DNA of 9,559 nt from Tissierellia bacterium (lineage in GTDB: Bacteria > Bacillota > Clostridia > Tissierellales > Tissierellaceae), in contig JAAYLY010000007.1 of NCBI GenBank assembly GCA_012521625.1, positions 1 to 9,559 of the forward strand. Reading direction: 5' to 3'. Shown in pieces: positions 1 through 7,593 of the stretch; positions within the stretch are counted from its first letter, which is position 1; each line of letters starts with the position of its first letter. The notes under the pieces are model-generated. The model saw only the letters and a list, made by a program, of their open reading frames with translations. It searched no databases and had not been told where the DNA came from. A program made the translations under genes and the position numbers.

Positions 1-1321
1 CTTGGCCAAATTCTAATTCATCCTGAGGATTTAATTTAACATTCCTCAACCTGGCTATGGCCAATGCCCTAGACCCGTCCCCTTCTGGGGAATCATAATC
101 CTTACCTGCTAGGATCTTGCTTGCTTCTAGTTCTTGGTTTATAGCCAATGAAGAGGCTGGATCGTCCCCATAGGTAAAGATATTGATATAATTATCAACT
201 GGGTTGCCAGCAGTATCATGGGTATGAACGTAGTTTATGGCATCTGCCATCATCTTAGCAAAGTCATTTAGTTCCTTTATACTATCCTCTATTACATCCA
301 GGCCTTCAGTATTGCCTTGGATCTTTCCTGAGCTTATGGAGTCGGAAAGTCTTATGTCTAAGCCTTCCCCTTCCTTGTTAGTAAAGATGACCTTGCCTAC
401 TAATCTATTTACCATGTCTGGAGTAATATCTATAGCCTCTTGGCCTTCTATCTCCAATAGCTGCCTAATTCCATTTTCATCCATAGTAATGACTTGGGAT
501 TCCCTGCCGCCGCGGGAAATATTGATACTGTATCCGCCATTTTCGTTGGCTTCTATTTCAGTAATTACACTTAGCTCATAGACCTCTTGTCCACCGGTAG
601 CTAGTAAGTCTATCTGGCCGTCGGCAGTTTTAATGCTTACCCTGCCAAAGGCATCGAAGGTGGCCCTAAAGTTAGCTATGGTTGCTAAATCATGGAGCAT
701 CAGGTCCCTTTGGTCCAGTAGGTCGTTAGGTACCTGGCTGCTGGATGCTATATTATATATCTGGTCGTTTAAGGCAGCTAACTTTTCAACTATGGAGTTA
801 AAGTCTAAGGCATTCTTTTCAAGCTGGGTTACCGTTTCATCCTTCAGGGAGTTTATCTGCTTGGCCATATGGTTTATAGTCTCAGCTAAGGCCCTGGACT
901 TTTCTACTACGATGGTTTTAGAAGTTAAGCTTTCTGGGTTCTTACTCAACTCCTGCCAGGAATCGAACATCTCCCCTAGGTAGAAGTTTAGCCCAGTATC
1001 AGAGGGTTCATTGAAGATTACCTCCAACTGGTCGATAACCTGGGATTTGGCAGTATAGGTTTCCAGTTTGGAAGTTTCATTCCTTATCTGCTTAACCACA
1101 TATTCATCCACAATCCTATTGATGGAATCCATCTTAACCCCAGTTCCCAGCTGGCCAACGCCCCCTAATTTATAGGCCATGTCCGCCTTTAATTCCACCC
1201 TCTGCCTGGAATAGCCCCTGGTGTTGGCATTGGCTATGTTGTGTCCTGCCGTATGGAGGGATGTCTGCTGGGCCATTAGGCCCTTGTTAGCCGTATTTAG
1301 TGTATTAAACAATCCTGTCAT
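1..1321 (-). CDS. flgK: FlgK, hook-associated protein 1, C-terminus beyond the window
   Basis: The open frame begins with ATG at 1321 and runs without a stop to the window edge, giving 440 codons. FlgK is exported and forms the junction between hook and filament. The N-terminal rod/hook-family signature is clear: GLMAQQTSLHTAGHNIANAN (14-33) followed by TRGYSRQRV. Further FlgK landmarks are the helical D1 region (about 80-200), NDLLDQRDLMLHDL at 199-212, and SGKIQGNTEGLDVIEDSIKE (331-350) followed by a helix reaching INYVHTHDTAGNP. The C-terminal D0 helix, needed for assembly, lies outside the window. The start follows flgN by 11 bases, with AGGATGTGAG acting as ribosome binding site. No frameshift was seen. 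Confidence 0.95.
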   Translation of the reverse strand, partial: MTGLFNTLNTANKGLMAQQTSLHTAGHNIANANTRGYSRQRVELKADMAYKLGGVGQLGTGVKMDSINRIVDEYVVKQIRNETSKLETYTAKSQVIDQLEVIFNEPSDTGLNFYLGEMFDSWQELSKNPESLTSKTIVVEKSRALAETINHMAKQINSLKDETVTQLEKNALDFNSIVEKLAALNDQIYNIASSSQVPNDLLDQRDLMLHDLATIANFRATFDAFGRVSIKTADGQIDLLATGGQEVYELSVITEIEANENGGYSINISRGGRESQVITMDENGIRQLLEIEGQEAIDITPDMVNRLVGKVIFTNKEGEGLDIRLSDSISSGKIQGNTEGLDVIEDSIKELNDFAKMMADAINYVHTHDTAGNPVDNYINIFTYGDDPASSLAINQELEASKILAGKDYDSPEGDGSRALAIARLRNVKLNPQDELEFGQ

Positions 1322-1332
1322 AATCTCACATC

Positions 1333-1704
1333 CTATACCGATTGGTCTATTATGCTGATATTCTTGTTTACCTCATATTTACCGTCTGCTGAATAGGTGT
1401 TGGAAAAGCTATTTAGGTTATTAGATATGGCCCTTAGCATGGCATTTTGATAGCTTAAGGCCTGGTTAGTAAGTAGTAGGTTTAACTCCTGTAGGGTATT
1501 GATCTCCTCAATTAGTTCCATAGCCTCCTGGGAGCTTTCCACATCTAAGCCCTTGAACTCCCTTAAGACCTCCAGCTGGTCTTTCTTCCTCTCTACTATA
1601 TCTGCAATTACTTCCCCTTCATTCTTGACTAGGGCCCTCTTTTCCTCCTCCAGTAGGTCCCTGATGGTCTTTAGGTGCTTAATCAAGGCCTTATAGGATT
1701 TCAT
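1333..1704 (-). CDS. flgN: FlgN-family flagellar export chaperone
   Basis: This 123-residue, largely helical protein is predicted to be the cytoplasmic chaperone of the hook-filament junction proteins FlgK and FlgL. It has a charged coiled-coil-like N-terminal half (LKTIRDLLEEEKRALVKNEG, then ERKKDQLEVLREFK) and the FlgN-like helix LNLLLTNQALSYQNAMLRAI in its second half. The short C-terminal tail is polar. The sequence alone is weakly conserved in this family, but the position between flgM and flgK, with a 14-base overlap with flgM and an 11-base gap to flgK, is the classic flgM-flgN(yvyG)-flgK order. The ribosome binding site is modest (GTGAG five bases before the ATG). Confidence 0.87.
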   Translation of the reverse strand: MKSYKALIKHLKTIRDLLEEEKRALVKNEGEVIADIVERKKDQLEVLREFKGLDVESSQEAMELIEEINTLQELNLLLTNQALSYQNAMLRAISNNLNSFSNTYSADGKYEVNKNISIIDQSV

Positions 1705-1993
1705 CTAGCTCACTACCTTCCTGGTCCTCTATGACCTCTAAAATTCTTTCAGCAATTTTTTCTGTAGAAAGCTGGTAGCTGCCAGAAAGAACGTCTCGCC
1801 TTATCCTTTCAACCCTCTGGCTAAAGCCCTCATCCTTGGCCTCATTTATCCTTTCCACCAAGGCCTTAGCCTCATCTGAGATCTGAACCCTTACTGCATC
1901 TTGGGCTTCCCTATTTCTTACAGGCTTATTTTCCTTCCTTATGCTATTTTCCAAATACTTATCATAAATATTATTGACCCTATCAATTTTCAT
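1691..1993 (-). CDS. flgM: FlgM, anti-sigma-28 factor
   Basis: FlgM binds sigma-28 in the cytoplasm and blocks late flagellar genes until the hook-basal body is complete and FlgM is exported. The 100-residue protein fits the family in size and pattern: the MKID start, a polar and probably disordered N-terminal half, VQISDEAK at 36-43, then RVERIRRDVLSGSYQLSTEK (60-79) and the helix IAERILEVIED, the sigma-binding part. The ribosome binding site AAGGGGAG lies seven bases before the ATG. The gene overlaps flgN by 14 bases and opens a new transcription unit behind a sigma-28-like promoter, which would make FlgM control its own synthesis. Confidence 0.92.
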   Translation of the reverse strand: MKIDRVNNIYDKYLENSIRKENKPVRNREAQDAVRVQISDEAKALVERINEAKDEGFSQRVERIRRDVLSGSYQLSTEKIAERILEVIEDQEGSELDEIL

Positions 1994-2024
1994 AAGATTA
2001 CTCCCCTTAAAGTCTTTACTCTCT

Positions 2025-2051
2025 ATATCGGAGGCTATTTATATTTATTAA
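2025..2051 (-). promoter_or_regulatory. Putative sigma-28 promoter of flgM-flgN-flgK
   Basis: In the 62-base gap after fliY the minus strand reads TCCGATAT at 2032-2025, seven of eight matches to the SigD -10 box. A weaker -35 is TAAT at 2050-2047 (14-base spacing) or TTAA at 2051-2048 (15-base spacing), each three of four to TAAA. Initiation near 2018 would give a leader of about 25 bases, almost the same as for the promoter upstream of cheW1. In Bacillus subtilis the flgM operon is likewise transcribed by SigD. The imperfect -35 lowers confidence, and read-through from fliY is also expected. Confidence 0.55.
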
Positions 2052-2055
2052 GCTT

Positions 2056-3165
2056 TTATAGATTTTTTACCCTCTGTTCCTTGCTTAAGATATTGGTAAT
2101 CCTAACTCCGAAGTTCTCGTTGATGACCACCACTTCCCCATGGGCGATTAGTTTTCCATTTACATAGATCTCCAAGGGTTCATCGGCTAACTTATCCAAC
2201 TCCACTATGGAGCCGTTGCCGAAGGATAGGATTTCCTGGATGGTCTTCTTGCTCTTGCCAAGGACTACGCTGAACTCTAGGGGTACGTCCATTATTAGGT
2301 CTAGATTTCTAGGTGGCCTTACCTCCTGCCTTTCCTCCTCTAGATTTGGAAATATTGGCTTTTGTACCTGGACCTTCTCTTCAACCCTTGATCTTTCCTG
2401 TCTCTCTGCCATAATAGCCTCCTCATACCTTTCTTTAGGCTGCTGGTGTACTACTGGCTCTACTTTTTCTACTCTCTCTACTTCCTCTTCTAGCTTTTCT
2501 TCCTTATACTCCACCGGTCCTAGCATGATGTTGATGACATCTTCCACCGTCTCCATGGTAAAGACCTGCATAATTTCACTCTTTATAAGCCCTTCCACAT
2601 CCAGGTTGAAGGAAATCCTACAGACCCTTCTTTCCTCCTCCATCTCCTGGATTTCTTCCTTAATACTTGAATCCCATACCTCCACATGGGGGGGTAGGAT
2701 GTCAATGGGCCCACCTAACATGGTGGCCATGGAGGTAGAGGCAGAGCCTATCATCTGGTTCATGGCTTCCCCTACAGCACTAAGTTCCAGCTCCGTAAAC
2801 TCCCTACCTTCAACATCTCCCTGCCCACCCATCATCAGGTCGGCTATGATGAGGGCATCCTGTATATCCATCATCAGTAGGTTGTCCCCCTTTAGGCCGG
2901 ACTTAAATTCGATCCTGGCAACTACCTTGGGAACGGAGCACTCCTCTATAATCTGACTAAAGGTAACCTCCGATACCCTAGGGGTGGTAATAAGTACCCT
3001 TCGATTTAAGATGGAGGAAAGGGTAGTTGCGGCTGTGGACATGGAGATATTGCCGACTTCACCAATAATATCCTTTTCCGTGTCGGAAAGTAGGTTTTCT
3101 TCTTGATTGACACTTTCCCTCATCAATCTATCTATTTCTTCTTGAGACAATACGTCTTTACTCAT
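2056..3165 (-). CDS. fliY: FliY, switch protein with CheY-P phosphatase domain
   Basis: FliY is the Gram-positive C-ring protein that combines a CheC-type phosphatase with a FliN domain. Counting from the chosen start it has 369 residues, near the usual length. In order: a FliM-like CheY-P-binding peptide VLSQEEIDRLM; a CheC-like domain with two intact D/S-xxx-E-xx-N sites (DIIGEVGN near 32-39 and SAVGEAMN near 129-136); a Glu-rich linker (about 220-285); and a SpoA/FliN domain (LDLIMDVPLEFSVVLGKSK onward). The start at 3165 is preferred because AGAGG lies nine bases upstream, whereas it touches the in-frame ATG at 3174 with no spacing. The overlap with fliM is then the string ATGAGTAA. CheY-P removal at the motor is the inferred role. 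Confidence 0.96.
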   Translation of the reverse strand: MSKDVLSQEEIDRLMRESVNQEENLLSDTEKDIIGEVGNISMSTAATTLSSILNRRVLITTPRVSEVTFSQIIEECSVPKVVARIEFKSGLKGDNLLMMDIQDALIIADLMMGGQGDVEGREFTELELSAVGEAMNQMIGSASTSMATMLGGPIDILPPHVEVWDSSIKEEIQEMEEERRVCRISFNLDVEGLIKSEIMQVFTMETVEDVINIMLGPVEYKEEKLEEEVERVEKVEPVVHQQPKERYEEAIMAERQERSRVEEKVQVQKPIFPNLEEERQEVRPPRNLDLIMDVPLEFSVVLGKSKKTIQEILSFGNGSIVELDKLADEPLEIYVNGKLIAHGEVVVINENFGVRITNILSKEQRVKNL

Positions 3166-4165
3166 ACTCAACATCCTCTTCTATATATTGTAATACTTGT
3201 ACTGCCAACTTAGAATTGACTTGGCCTGGCTTTACAAGAAAATGTAGCTTGTCCTCCACATACAACTTCAGTGGTTCTGTAATCTTCACATCCAGTTGGA
3301 GGATATCTCCCACCTCCAGCTGTAAAAAGTCGTCTACGGTAATTATGGATTTACCCAAAACCACCTCTAAGTCCACTGGACAGGTCAAGATCCTATCCTT
3401 TATCAGCTCCTGGCTGTTGTCGCCTGCATCCTTCTCAAAGTCGAACCAGTTCTTCATGCTCAGCTTATCCGTCACATTTTCAAAGGATACGTATGGGATA
3501 CAGACGTTCATAAAGCTCCTATTGTCTAGCACCTCTATGATAAAGCTCATGAGGACCACCGGCTCGTTGGGGGACATATTCTGTACCAGCTGGGGATTGG
3601 TCTCTAGGGAATCTAAGCTGGTCTCCATCTCTATAATGTCCGCCCAGGCTGCCTCAAAGGCCCTCAGGAAGCTGTAGACTATCTCCTCTAAAACTCCCAG
3701 TTCAATATCCGTAAACCTCTCCTTGTTGCTAGGAAGGGCGGTAGTAGGGCTTTCTGGCCCCCCTAACATCAGGTCTATGGCTTGGACGCAGAACTGGGGA
3801 TTGACCTCCAGGATCTGGATCCCCGTCAGGGGCTTGGACTTAAAAAGGGCAAGTAAAGTAGTCCTAGGGATGGAACGGATGAATTCATCATAGCTTATCT
3901 GTTCCACTCCACCTAGGGTAATCTTGGCATTGGTCCTTATTTGGGTAGATAATAGATTGCCTGCGATTTTAGAGAAGTTCTCAAATACCATATATAGGGT
4001 ATTGATATATTCCTTAGACAGCTTAATAGGCCTTCTAAAATCATAAGACCTTACCTTATCCTTTTCCTTCTCCTCCATTACCGTTTTCGAATCCAACTCC
4101 CCAGCATCTAAGGCCTGGAGGAGTGCATCTATTTCCTGTTGCGATAATACCTGTTTCACCTTCAT
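3158..4165 (-). CDS. fliM: FliM, flagellar motor switch protein
   Basis: FliM forms the middle of the C-ring beneath the flagellar basal body and receives CheY-P. The 335-residue protein has the N-terminal CheY-P-binding peptide LSQQEIDALL (7-16), a charged linker, the family segment YDFRRPIKLSKE (41-52), a CheC-like middle domain with the LMLGGPE loop (132-138), and a C-terminal SpoA/FliN-like domain from about 255 (CPVDLEVVLGKS to VQVLQYI). The length is typical. The ATG overlaps the cheW2 stop (ATGA). GAGGG sits directly against this ATG, so a GTG start two codons later (4159), six bases from that site, is possible. It overlaps fliY at its end, as expected for C-ring partners. Confidence 0.97.
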   Translation of the reverse strand: MKVKQVLSQQEIDALLQALDAGELDSKTVMEEKEKDKVRSYDFRRPIKLSKEYINTLYMVFENFSKIAGNLLSTQIRTNAKITLGGVEQISYDEFIRSIPRTTLLALFKSKPLTGIQILEVNPQFCVQAIDLMLGGPESPTTALPSNKERFTDIELGVLEEIVYSFLRAFEAAWADIIEMETSLDSLETNPQLVQNMSPNEPVVLMSFIIEVLDNRSFMNVCIPYVSFENVTDKLSMKNWFDFEKDAGDNSQELIKDRILTCPVDLEVVLGKSIITVDDFLQLEVGDILQLDVKITEPLKLYVEDKLHFLVKPGQVNSKLAVQVLQYIEEDVEYE

Positions 4166-4581
4166 CCCTCATTTTCAGTAAGTAGCTTCTCTAAATCAAT
4201 TACGTTTACTATATAATCCTTCATCTGGACTATGCCTAGTAATTCCGCCTTCATATCCTTTTTAAACCTTCTGACCATATTTTCCTCGATTTCCCTAACT
4301 CCTATAATCTCCTCCACCAAGAGGCCGATCTTTTCCTCCTGATGGTTGCAGATGATGATGTTGTTGTACTCCAAGGGCGCATCGACCTTTAAAAGGCTGG
4401 CTAGGTCTAAGAGGGTAACTACATAACCCCTTAGGTTGATTAGGCCTGTAACCCAGTCAGGGGCATTGGGCACCCTGGTATAGTCGGTGTATTTAGTTAT
4501 CTCCTCCACCGAATCGGTCCTTAAGGCATAATACTTATCCAACAACTTAAAGATTATGATTTGCATCTTATCCATCTCCAT
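4162..4581 (-). CDS. cheW: CheW, canonical chemotaxis coupling protein (CheW2)
   Basis: This 139-residue CheW domain protein is expected to couple receptors to CheA through the P5 domain. The core signature is intact: RVPNAPDWVTGLINLRG at 36-52, including Arg51 of NLRG, then VTLLDL, IGLLVEEIIGV at 85-95 and a closing strand YIVNVIDLEKLL. The start is uncertain. The first ATG (4581) overlaps the cheY stop as TAATG and has only a weak upstream site. In-frame ATGs at codons 3 and 6 are alternatives, and codon 6 (MQIIIFKLL) has GGAG nine bases before it. The end overlaps fliM in ATGA. Its place between cheY and fliM and the intact Arg make it the likely main coupling protein of the window. Confidence 0.94.
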   Translation of the reverse strand: MEMDKMQIIIFKLLDKYYALRTDSVEEITKYTDYTRVPNAPDWVTGLINLRGYVVTLLDLASLLKVDAPLEYNNIIICNHQEEKIGLLVEEIIGVREIEENMVRRFKKDMKAELLGIVQMKDYIVNVIDLEKLLTENEG

Positions 4582-4943
4582 TATTTAATCGCCTTGTTTA
4601 AGGATTGGATTACCCTATCATTCTCGAAAGGCTTTACGATGAAGTCGATGGCCCCAGCCTGGATGGCATCCATTACCATGGACTGCTGGCCCATGGCGCT
4701 GCACATGATGATCTTAGCTTTTGGATCTATCTTCATAATCTCCTTTAAGGCCTCTATGCCGTCCATTTCAGGCATGGTTATATCCATGGTCACAATATCC
4801 GGCCTTTCAGATTTAAACTTCTCAACGGCCTCCATACCGTTTTGGGCTTCTGCCACTACTTCAAAGCCGTTTCTTTCCAATATATCCTTCAGCTTCATCC
4901 TCATAAATAATGCGTCATCTACTATTAACACTCTTTTAGACAT
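4581..4943 (-). CDS. cheY: CheY, chemotaxis response regulator
   Basis: This is a 120-residue single receiver domain that carries the signal from CheA to the flagellar switch. The acidic pair Asp9/Asp10 (LIVDDALFMRM), phospho-acceptor Asp54 (VTMDITMPEMDG), Ser82 in CSAMGQQS and Lys104 in IVKPF are all present, as is the CheY-type stretch around SAMGQQSMVMDAIQAG. It has no output domain. I place the start at 4943 (MSKRVLIVDD): GGGGG at 4956-4952 sits eight bases before it. In-frame ATGs at 4958 and 4949 lie on top of or one or two bases after that site and are unlikely. The resulting length of 120 equals that of Bacillus subtilis CheY, which it resembles closely. It ends in TAATG, sharing one base with the next gene. 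Confidence 0.97.
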   Translation of the reverse strand: MSKRVLIVDDALFMRMKLKDILERNGFEVVAEAQNGMEAVEKFKSERPDIVTMDITMPEMDGIEALKEIMKIDPKAKIIMCSAMGQQSMVMDAIQAGAIDFIVKPFENDRVIQSLNKAIK

Positions 4944-4957
4944 ATTCATTACCCCCA

Positions 4958-5554
4958 TTATATACCTATATAGTTAAATAAAGCTTCTATGACTCCCGGT
5001 TCAGGGACTAGATAAAGTGAACCTTCTATCTTATCGTCTTCATAGTAAAATTCATTCTTCACAATTAAGATGTTTTCATCATACTGCTCAGCTTCCATAT
5101 AGAGACTGCTTAAGATGGCGCCGAACATATCTATGGTAAACTGCGGCACCGTAGTTATCAGATTAGATGGTACTATCTTAGTTAGGGCATTTACATAGGA
5201 ACTAACTAAGATGTTGACCAGCTCCTTAAGGGCTGAAATCCTAACTTCCTCATTTAGGGTAAGATTATCGGGCACCATCATGTTAATAAGCTGGATGGCG
5301 CTTTTTTGGGAAACTACGAAGAGAAAATAGCCCCTGGCATCCCCCAGCATCTTCATCAGGACAGCATTTACCATGGTATCCTCCTCCATTATGGTGGAAA
5401 AGATGTCCTCATAGTGGAGGATGTCCACAGTGGGCACGCTCATCCTAACAGGCTTGTTTATCAAGTAAGATATGCTGGTGGCAGCATTGCCCCCTCCAAT
5501 ATTGGCCAGCTCCTTCATCACATCCAGCTGTAAGGCGCTATATTTATCACTCAT
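4958..5554 (-). CDS. cheC: CheC, CheY-P phosphatase
   Basis: This 198-residue protein of the CheC/CheX/FliY family dephosphorylates CheY-P in the cytoplasm, usually with CheD as activating partner. It has both copies of the D/S-xxx-E-xx-N active-site motif: Asp11/Glu15/Asn18 in LDVMKELANIGGGN and Ser107/Glu111/Asn114 in SALKELVNILVSSY. Two functional sites are characteristic of true CheC. The length is close to Bacillus CheC. The ATG overlaps the cheA end in the string ATGAGTGA, with AGGAG seven bases upstream inside cheA, so translation is probably coupled. cheY follows 14 bases after its stop, placing the phosphatase directly before its substrate. Confidence 0.96.
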   Translation of the reverse strand: MSDKYSALQLDVMKELANIGGGNAATSISYLINKPVRMSVPTVDILHYEDIFSTIMEEDTMVNAVLMKMLGDARGYFLFVVSQKSAIQLINMMVPDNLTLNEEVRISALKELVNILVSSYVNALTKIVPSNLITTVPQFTIDMFGAILSSLYMEAEQYDENILIVKNEFYYEDDKIEGSLYLVPEPGVIEALFNYIGI

Positions 5555-7547
5555 CTTCCTTCTCCTCGCTACATAAATTGCTTATATCCAGTATTAGGGT
5601 TATGTCCCCATTGCCTAAGATGGTGGCACCTAGATATTCCTTCAATCCCTTAAGTACGCTGCCTAACTTCTTTATTACTATCTCCTGCTGGCCTATTAGT
5701 TCATCAACTATTAGGCCGTAGTACTGGTCTCCCAGTAGGACGATGATGATGTGGCTGCCCCCATCTTGGGATTCTAAATTCAACTTCTCATTGACCCTGA
5801 CTATGGGGATAGCCTTATTCTTATATATATAAATCTCATCGCCGTGGGTACTGATGATGTCCCCTTCATTTAATTTGATGACCCTTTCAATAACCCCTAG
5901 GGGTAGGGCGAAGGTCTCGGGACCTACCTTAACTAGCAGGGCCTGGATGATAGACAGGGTCAAGGGTAGCTTAATCCTAAAGGTGGTACCCTTACCCACC
6001 TGGCTGATTACATCTATCTCCCCGTCCAGGCTTTCGATCTTCTGCCTGACCACATCCATGCCTACCCCCCTGCCAGAGACGTTAGTCACCTCTTTGGAGG
6101 TGGAAAAGCCCTGGTTGAAGATGAGGCCGATTAACTCCTTATCGCTTAAGCCCTGGACATCTATGCCCTTTCTAATGGCGCTTTCCTTGATGGCCTCAGG
6201 GTCTATACCCTTGCCATCATCCTGGATGGTGATGACCACCCGGTTACCCTCCTGGTAGGCGGAAAGCTTGATGGTACCCTTCCTAGACTTACCTAGGGCC
6301 TCCCTAACTTCAGGGGCCTCGATACCGTGGTCGGCAGCATTCCTAATAAGGTGGACCAAGGGCTCACTTAATTCAGAGACTACGGTCCTATCTAGCTCCG
6401 TATCCTCCCCTTCGATAATCAGCTCAATCTCCTTATTTAACTCCCTGGACAGGTCCCTAACCATCCTAGGAAACCTGTTTAAGACCACATTGACCGGCTG
6501 CATCCTGATCTTTAAAACCAGGTCCTGCAGCTCTGTAGTGATCCTGGCCACCTGCTCCAGGGGCTCGTTTATGTCAGTAGACTTAATATCCTTATATACA
6601 TTTTCCAGCCTGGTCCTGTAGATAACCAGCTCAGACACCAGGTTCATAAAGCTATCTAACCGCTTTAAATCCACCCTGATGTACTGGTTCATGCCAGAGC
6701 TTAAGGGCCCAGTAGTAGGCTTGGAATCATCAGTCTTTTCCTCTACCTTAACCTTTTCTTCCTTGCTTTCAATTGTATCCAAGTCCATATACTTTTTCAA
6801 TTCCTCAACCTTGACAGATTTAATTTCTAAATTATCCTCTACCATGGCCTGGACCTTATCAGCTTCCAGCTTACTGATATATATTAGTTTAAATAGGTTA
6901 TCAAATTCGCCACTTTCTAAAACTTCCGTACTAGGATTGGACTGGATAATCTCCCCTTCCTTTTCCAGGCCGTTAATAATCACATAGGCCCTGGCCCCCT
7001 TTAATAGGCAGTCCTCAGCCAGCTCCACCTCTATGGCATAGGCCTTAAAGCCGTGTTCATAGGCATAGTTAATCAGGTTTAAATCTACATCGCTAATGGC
7101 TGAAAGGTCGGCTGTAGGTGTTTCAGCTTTTTTAGCTACCTCTTCTCCTCCCTCAGCAGCCCCTCCTTCCTTGGCTACCCTATCTAGCTCAGCTATTAGG
7201 CCTTCTATATCATAATCTAAGACCTTACCCGCCCTTAGGTCCTCCACTATTTCCGACAGCTTGTCCAGGGACCTAAAGACCAGGGTGATAATATCGCTGG
7301 TGATGCTAGACTTACCGCTTCTAAAGGTCTCAAAGACGCTTTCCATATGGTGGGTAAGCTCAGCCATCTTGTTAAAGCCCATGGTGGCAGCCATCCCCTT
7401 TAGGGTATGGGCAGCCCTGAAGATTTCGTCTACTAGGGATGTATCCTCCGGATTGTTTTCCAATTCCAAGACGCATTCGTTCAACCTAAATAAGTACTCG
7501 TCCGTTTCGGCAAAGAATATATCTAAGTATCTGCTGTTGTCATTCAT
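5547..7547 (-). CDS. cheA: CheA, chemotaxis sensor histidine kinase
   Basis: This 666-residue cytoplasmic kinase autophosphorylates on His and passes phosphate to CheY. All five domains are visible. P1 (HPt, about 1-110) holds His47 in RAAHTLKG. An Ala/Glu-rich linker leads to P2 (about 150-252), the CheY-docking domain with the AEDCLLKGARAYVI segment. P3 (about 288-348) is the dimerisation helix pair. P4 (about 349-527) is the ATP-binding domain, with the N box HLIRNAADHGIE (Asn403), G1 box DDGKGID (443-449), F box NQGFSTS and G2 box GRGVGMD (492-498). P5 (about 528-660) is the CheW-like regulatory domain. The length is usual for the family and no key residue is missing. The ATG at 7547 follows AAGGGGGG by seven bases. 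The end overlaps cheC by eight bases, suggesting translational coupling. Confidence 0.98.
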   Translation of the reverse strand: MNDNSRYLDIFFAETDEYLFRLNECVLELENNPEDTSLVDEIFRAAHTLKGMAATMGFNKMAELTHHMESVFETFRSGKSSITSDIITLVFRSLDKLSEIVEDLRAGKVLDYDIEGLIAELDRVAKEGGAAEGGEEVAKKAETPTADLSAISDVDLNLINYAYEHGFKAYAIEVELAEDCLLKGARAYVIINGLEKEGEIIQSNPSTEVLESGEFDNLFKLIYISKLEADKVQAMVEDNLEIKSVKVEELKKYMDLDTIESKEEKVKVEEKTDDSKPTTGPLSSGMNQYIRVDLKRLDSFMNLVSELVIYRTRLENVYKDIKSTDINEPLEQVARITTELQDLVLKIRMQPVNVVLNRFPRMVRDLSRELNKEIELIIEGEDTELDRTVVSELSEPLVHLIRNAADHGIEAPEVREALGKSRKGTIKLSAYQEGNRVVITIQDDGKGIDPEAIKESAIRKGIDVQGLSDKELIGLIFNQGFSTSKEVTNVSGRGVGMDVVRQKIESLDGEIDVISQVGKGTTFRIKLPLTLSIIQALLVKVGPETFALPLGVIERVIKLNEGDIISTHGDEIYIYKNKAIPIVRVNEKLNLESQDGGSHIIIVLLGDQYYGLIVDELIGQQEIVIKKLGSVLKGLKEYLGATILGNGDITLILDISNLCSEEKEDE

Positions 7548-7562
7548 TATTTAACCCCCCTT

Positions 7563-7585
7563 ATGCAAGGGCAGAACCCTTGCAT
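7563..7585 (-). other. Perfect 9-bp hairpin in the cheR-cheA spacer, abutting the cheA ribosome binding site
   Basis: ATGCAAGGG at 7563-7571 and CCCTTGCAT at 7577-7585 are perfect inverted repeats around a 5-base loop. In the minus-strand transcript the stem begins about nine bases after the cheR stop and ends directly before AAGGGGGG (7562-7555), the cheA ribosome binding site. No T-run follows on either strand, so it is not a standard intrinsic terminator. An mRNA-stability or translation-tuning element is more plausible. The stem itself is seen in the sequence; its role is inferred. Confidence 0.6.
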
Positions 7586-7593
7586 TATTGGCT

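Noticed and set aside
2207..2956. Long plus-strand open frame (249 codons), Ser-rich, antisense to fliY
   Set aside because: It lies wholly within fliY, its composition is the mirror of the fliY codons, and it has no recognisable domain. Other plus-strand frames at 237-581, 633-983, 3216-3677, 4561-4977, 5854-6258 and 6268-6621 are rejected for the same reason.
5264..5271. CCCGATAA on the minus strand inside cheC, resembling a sigma-28 -10 box
   Set aside because: It is in frame as Pro-Asp-Asn codons of CheC and has no TAAA box 14-16 bases upstream, so it is a chance match.
7563..7585. The cheR-cheA hairpin as a rho-independent terminator
   Set aside because: No run of T follows the stem on either strand. 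On the minus strand it is followed by AAGGGGGG and the cheA start codon, so termination is unlikely.
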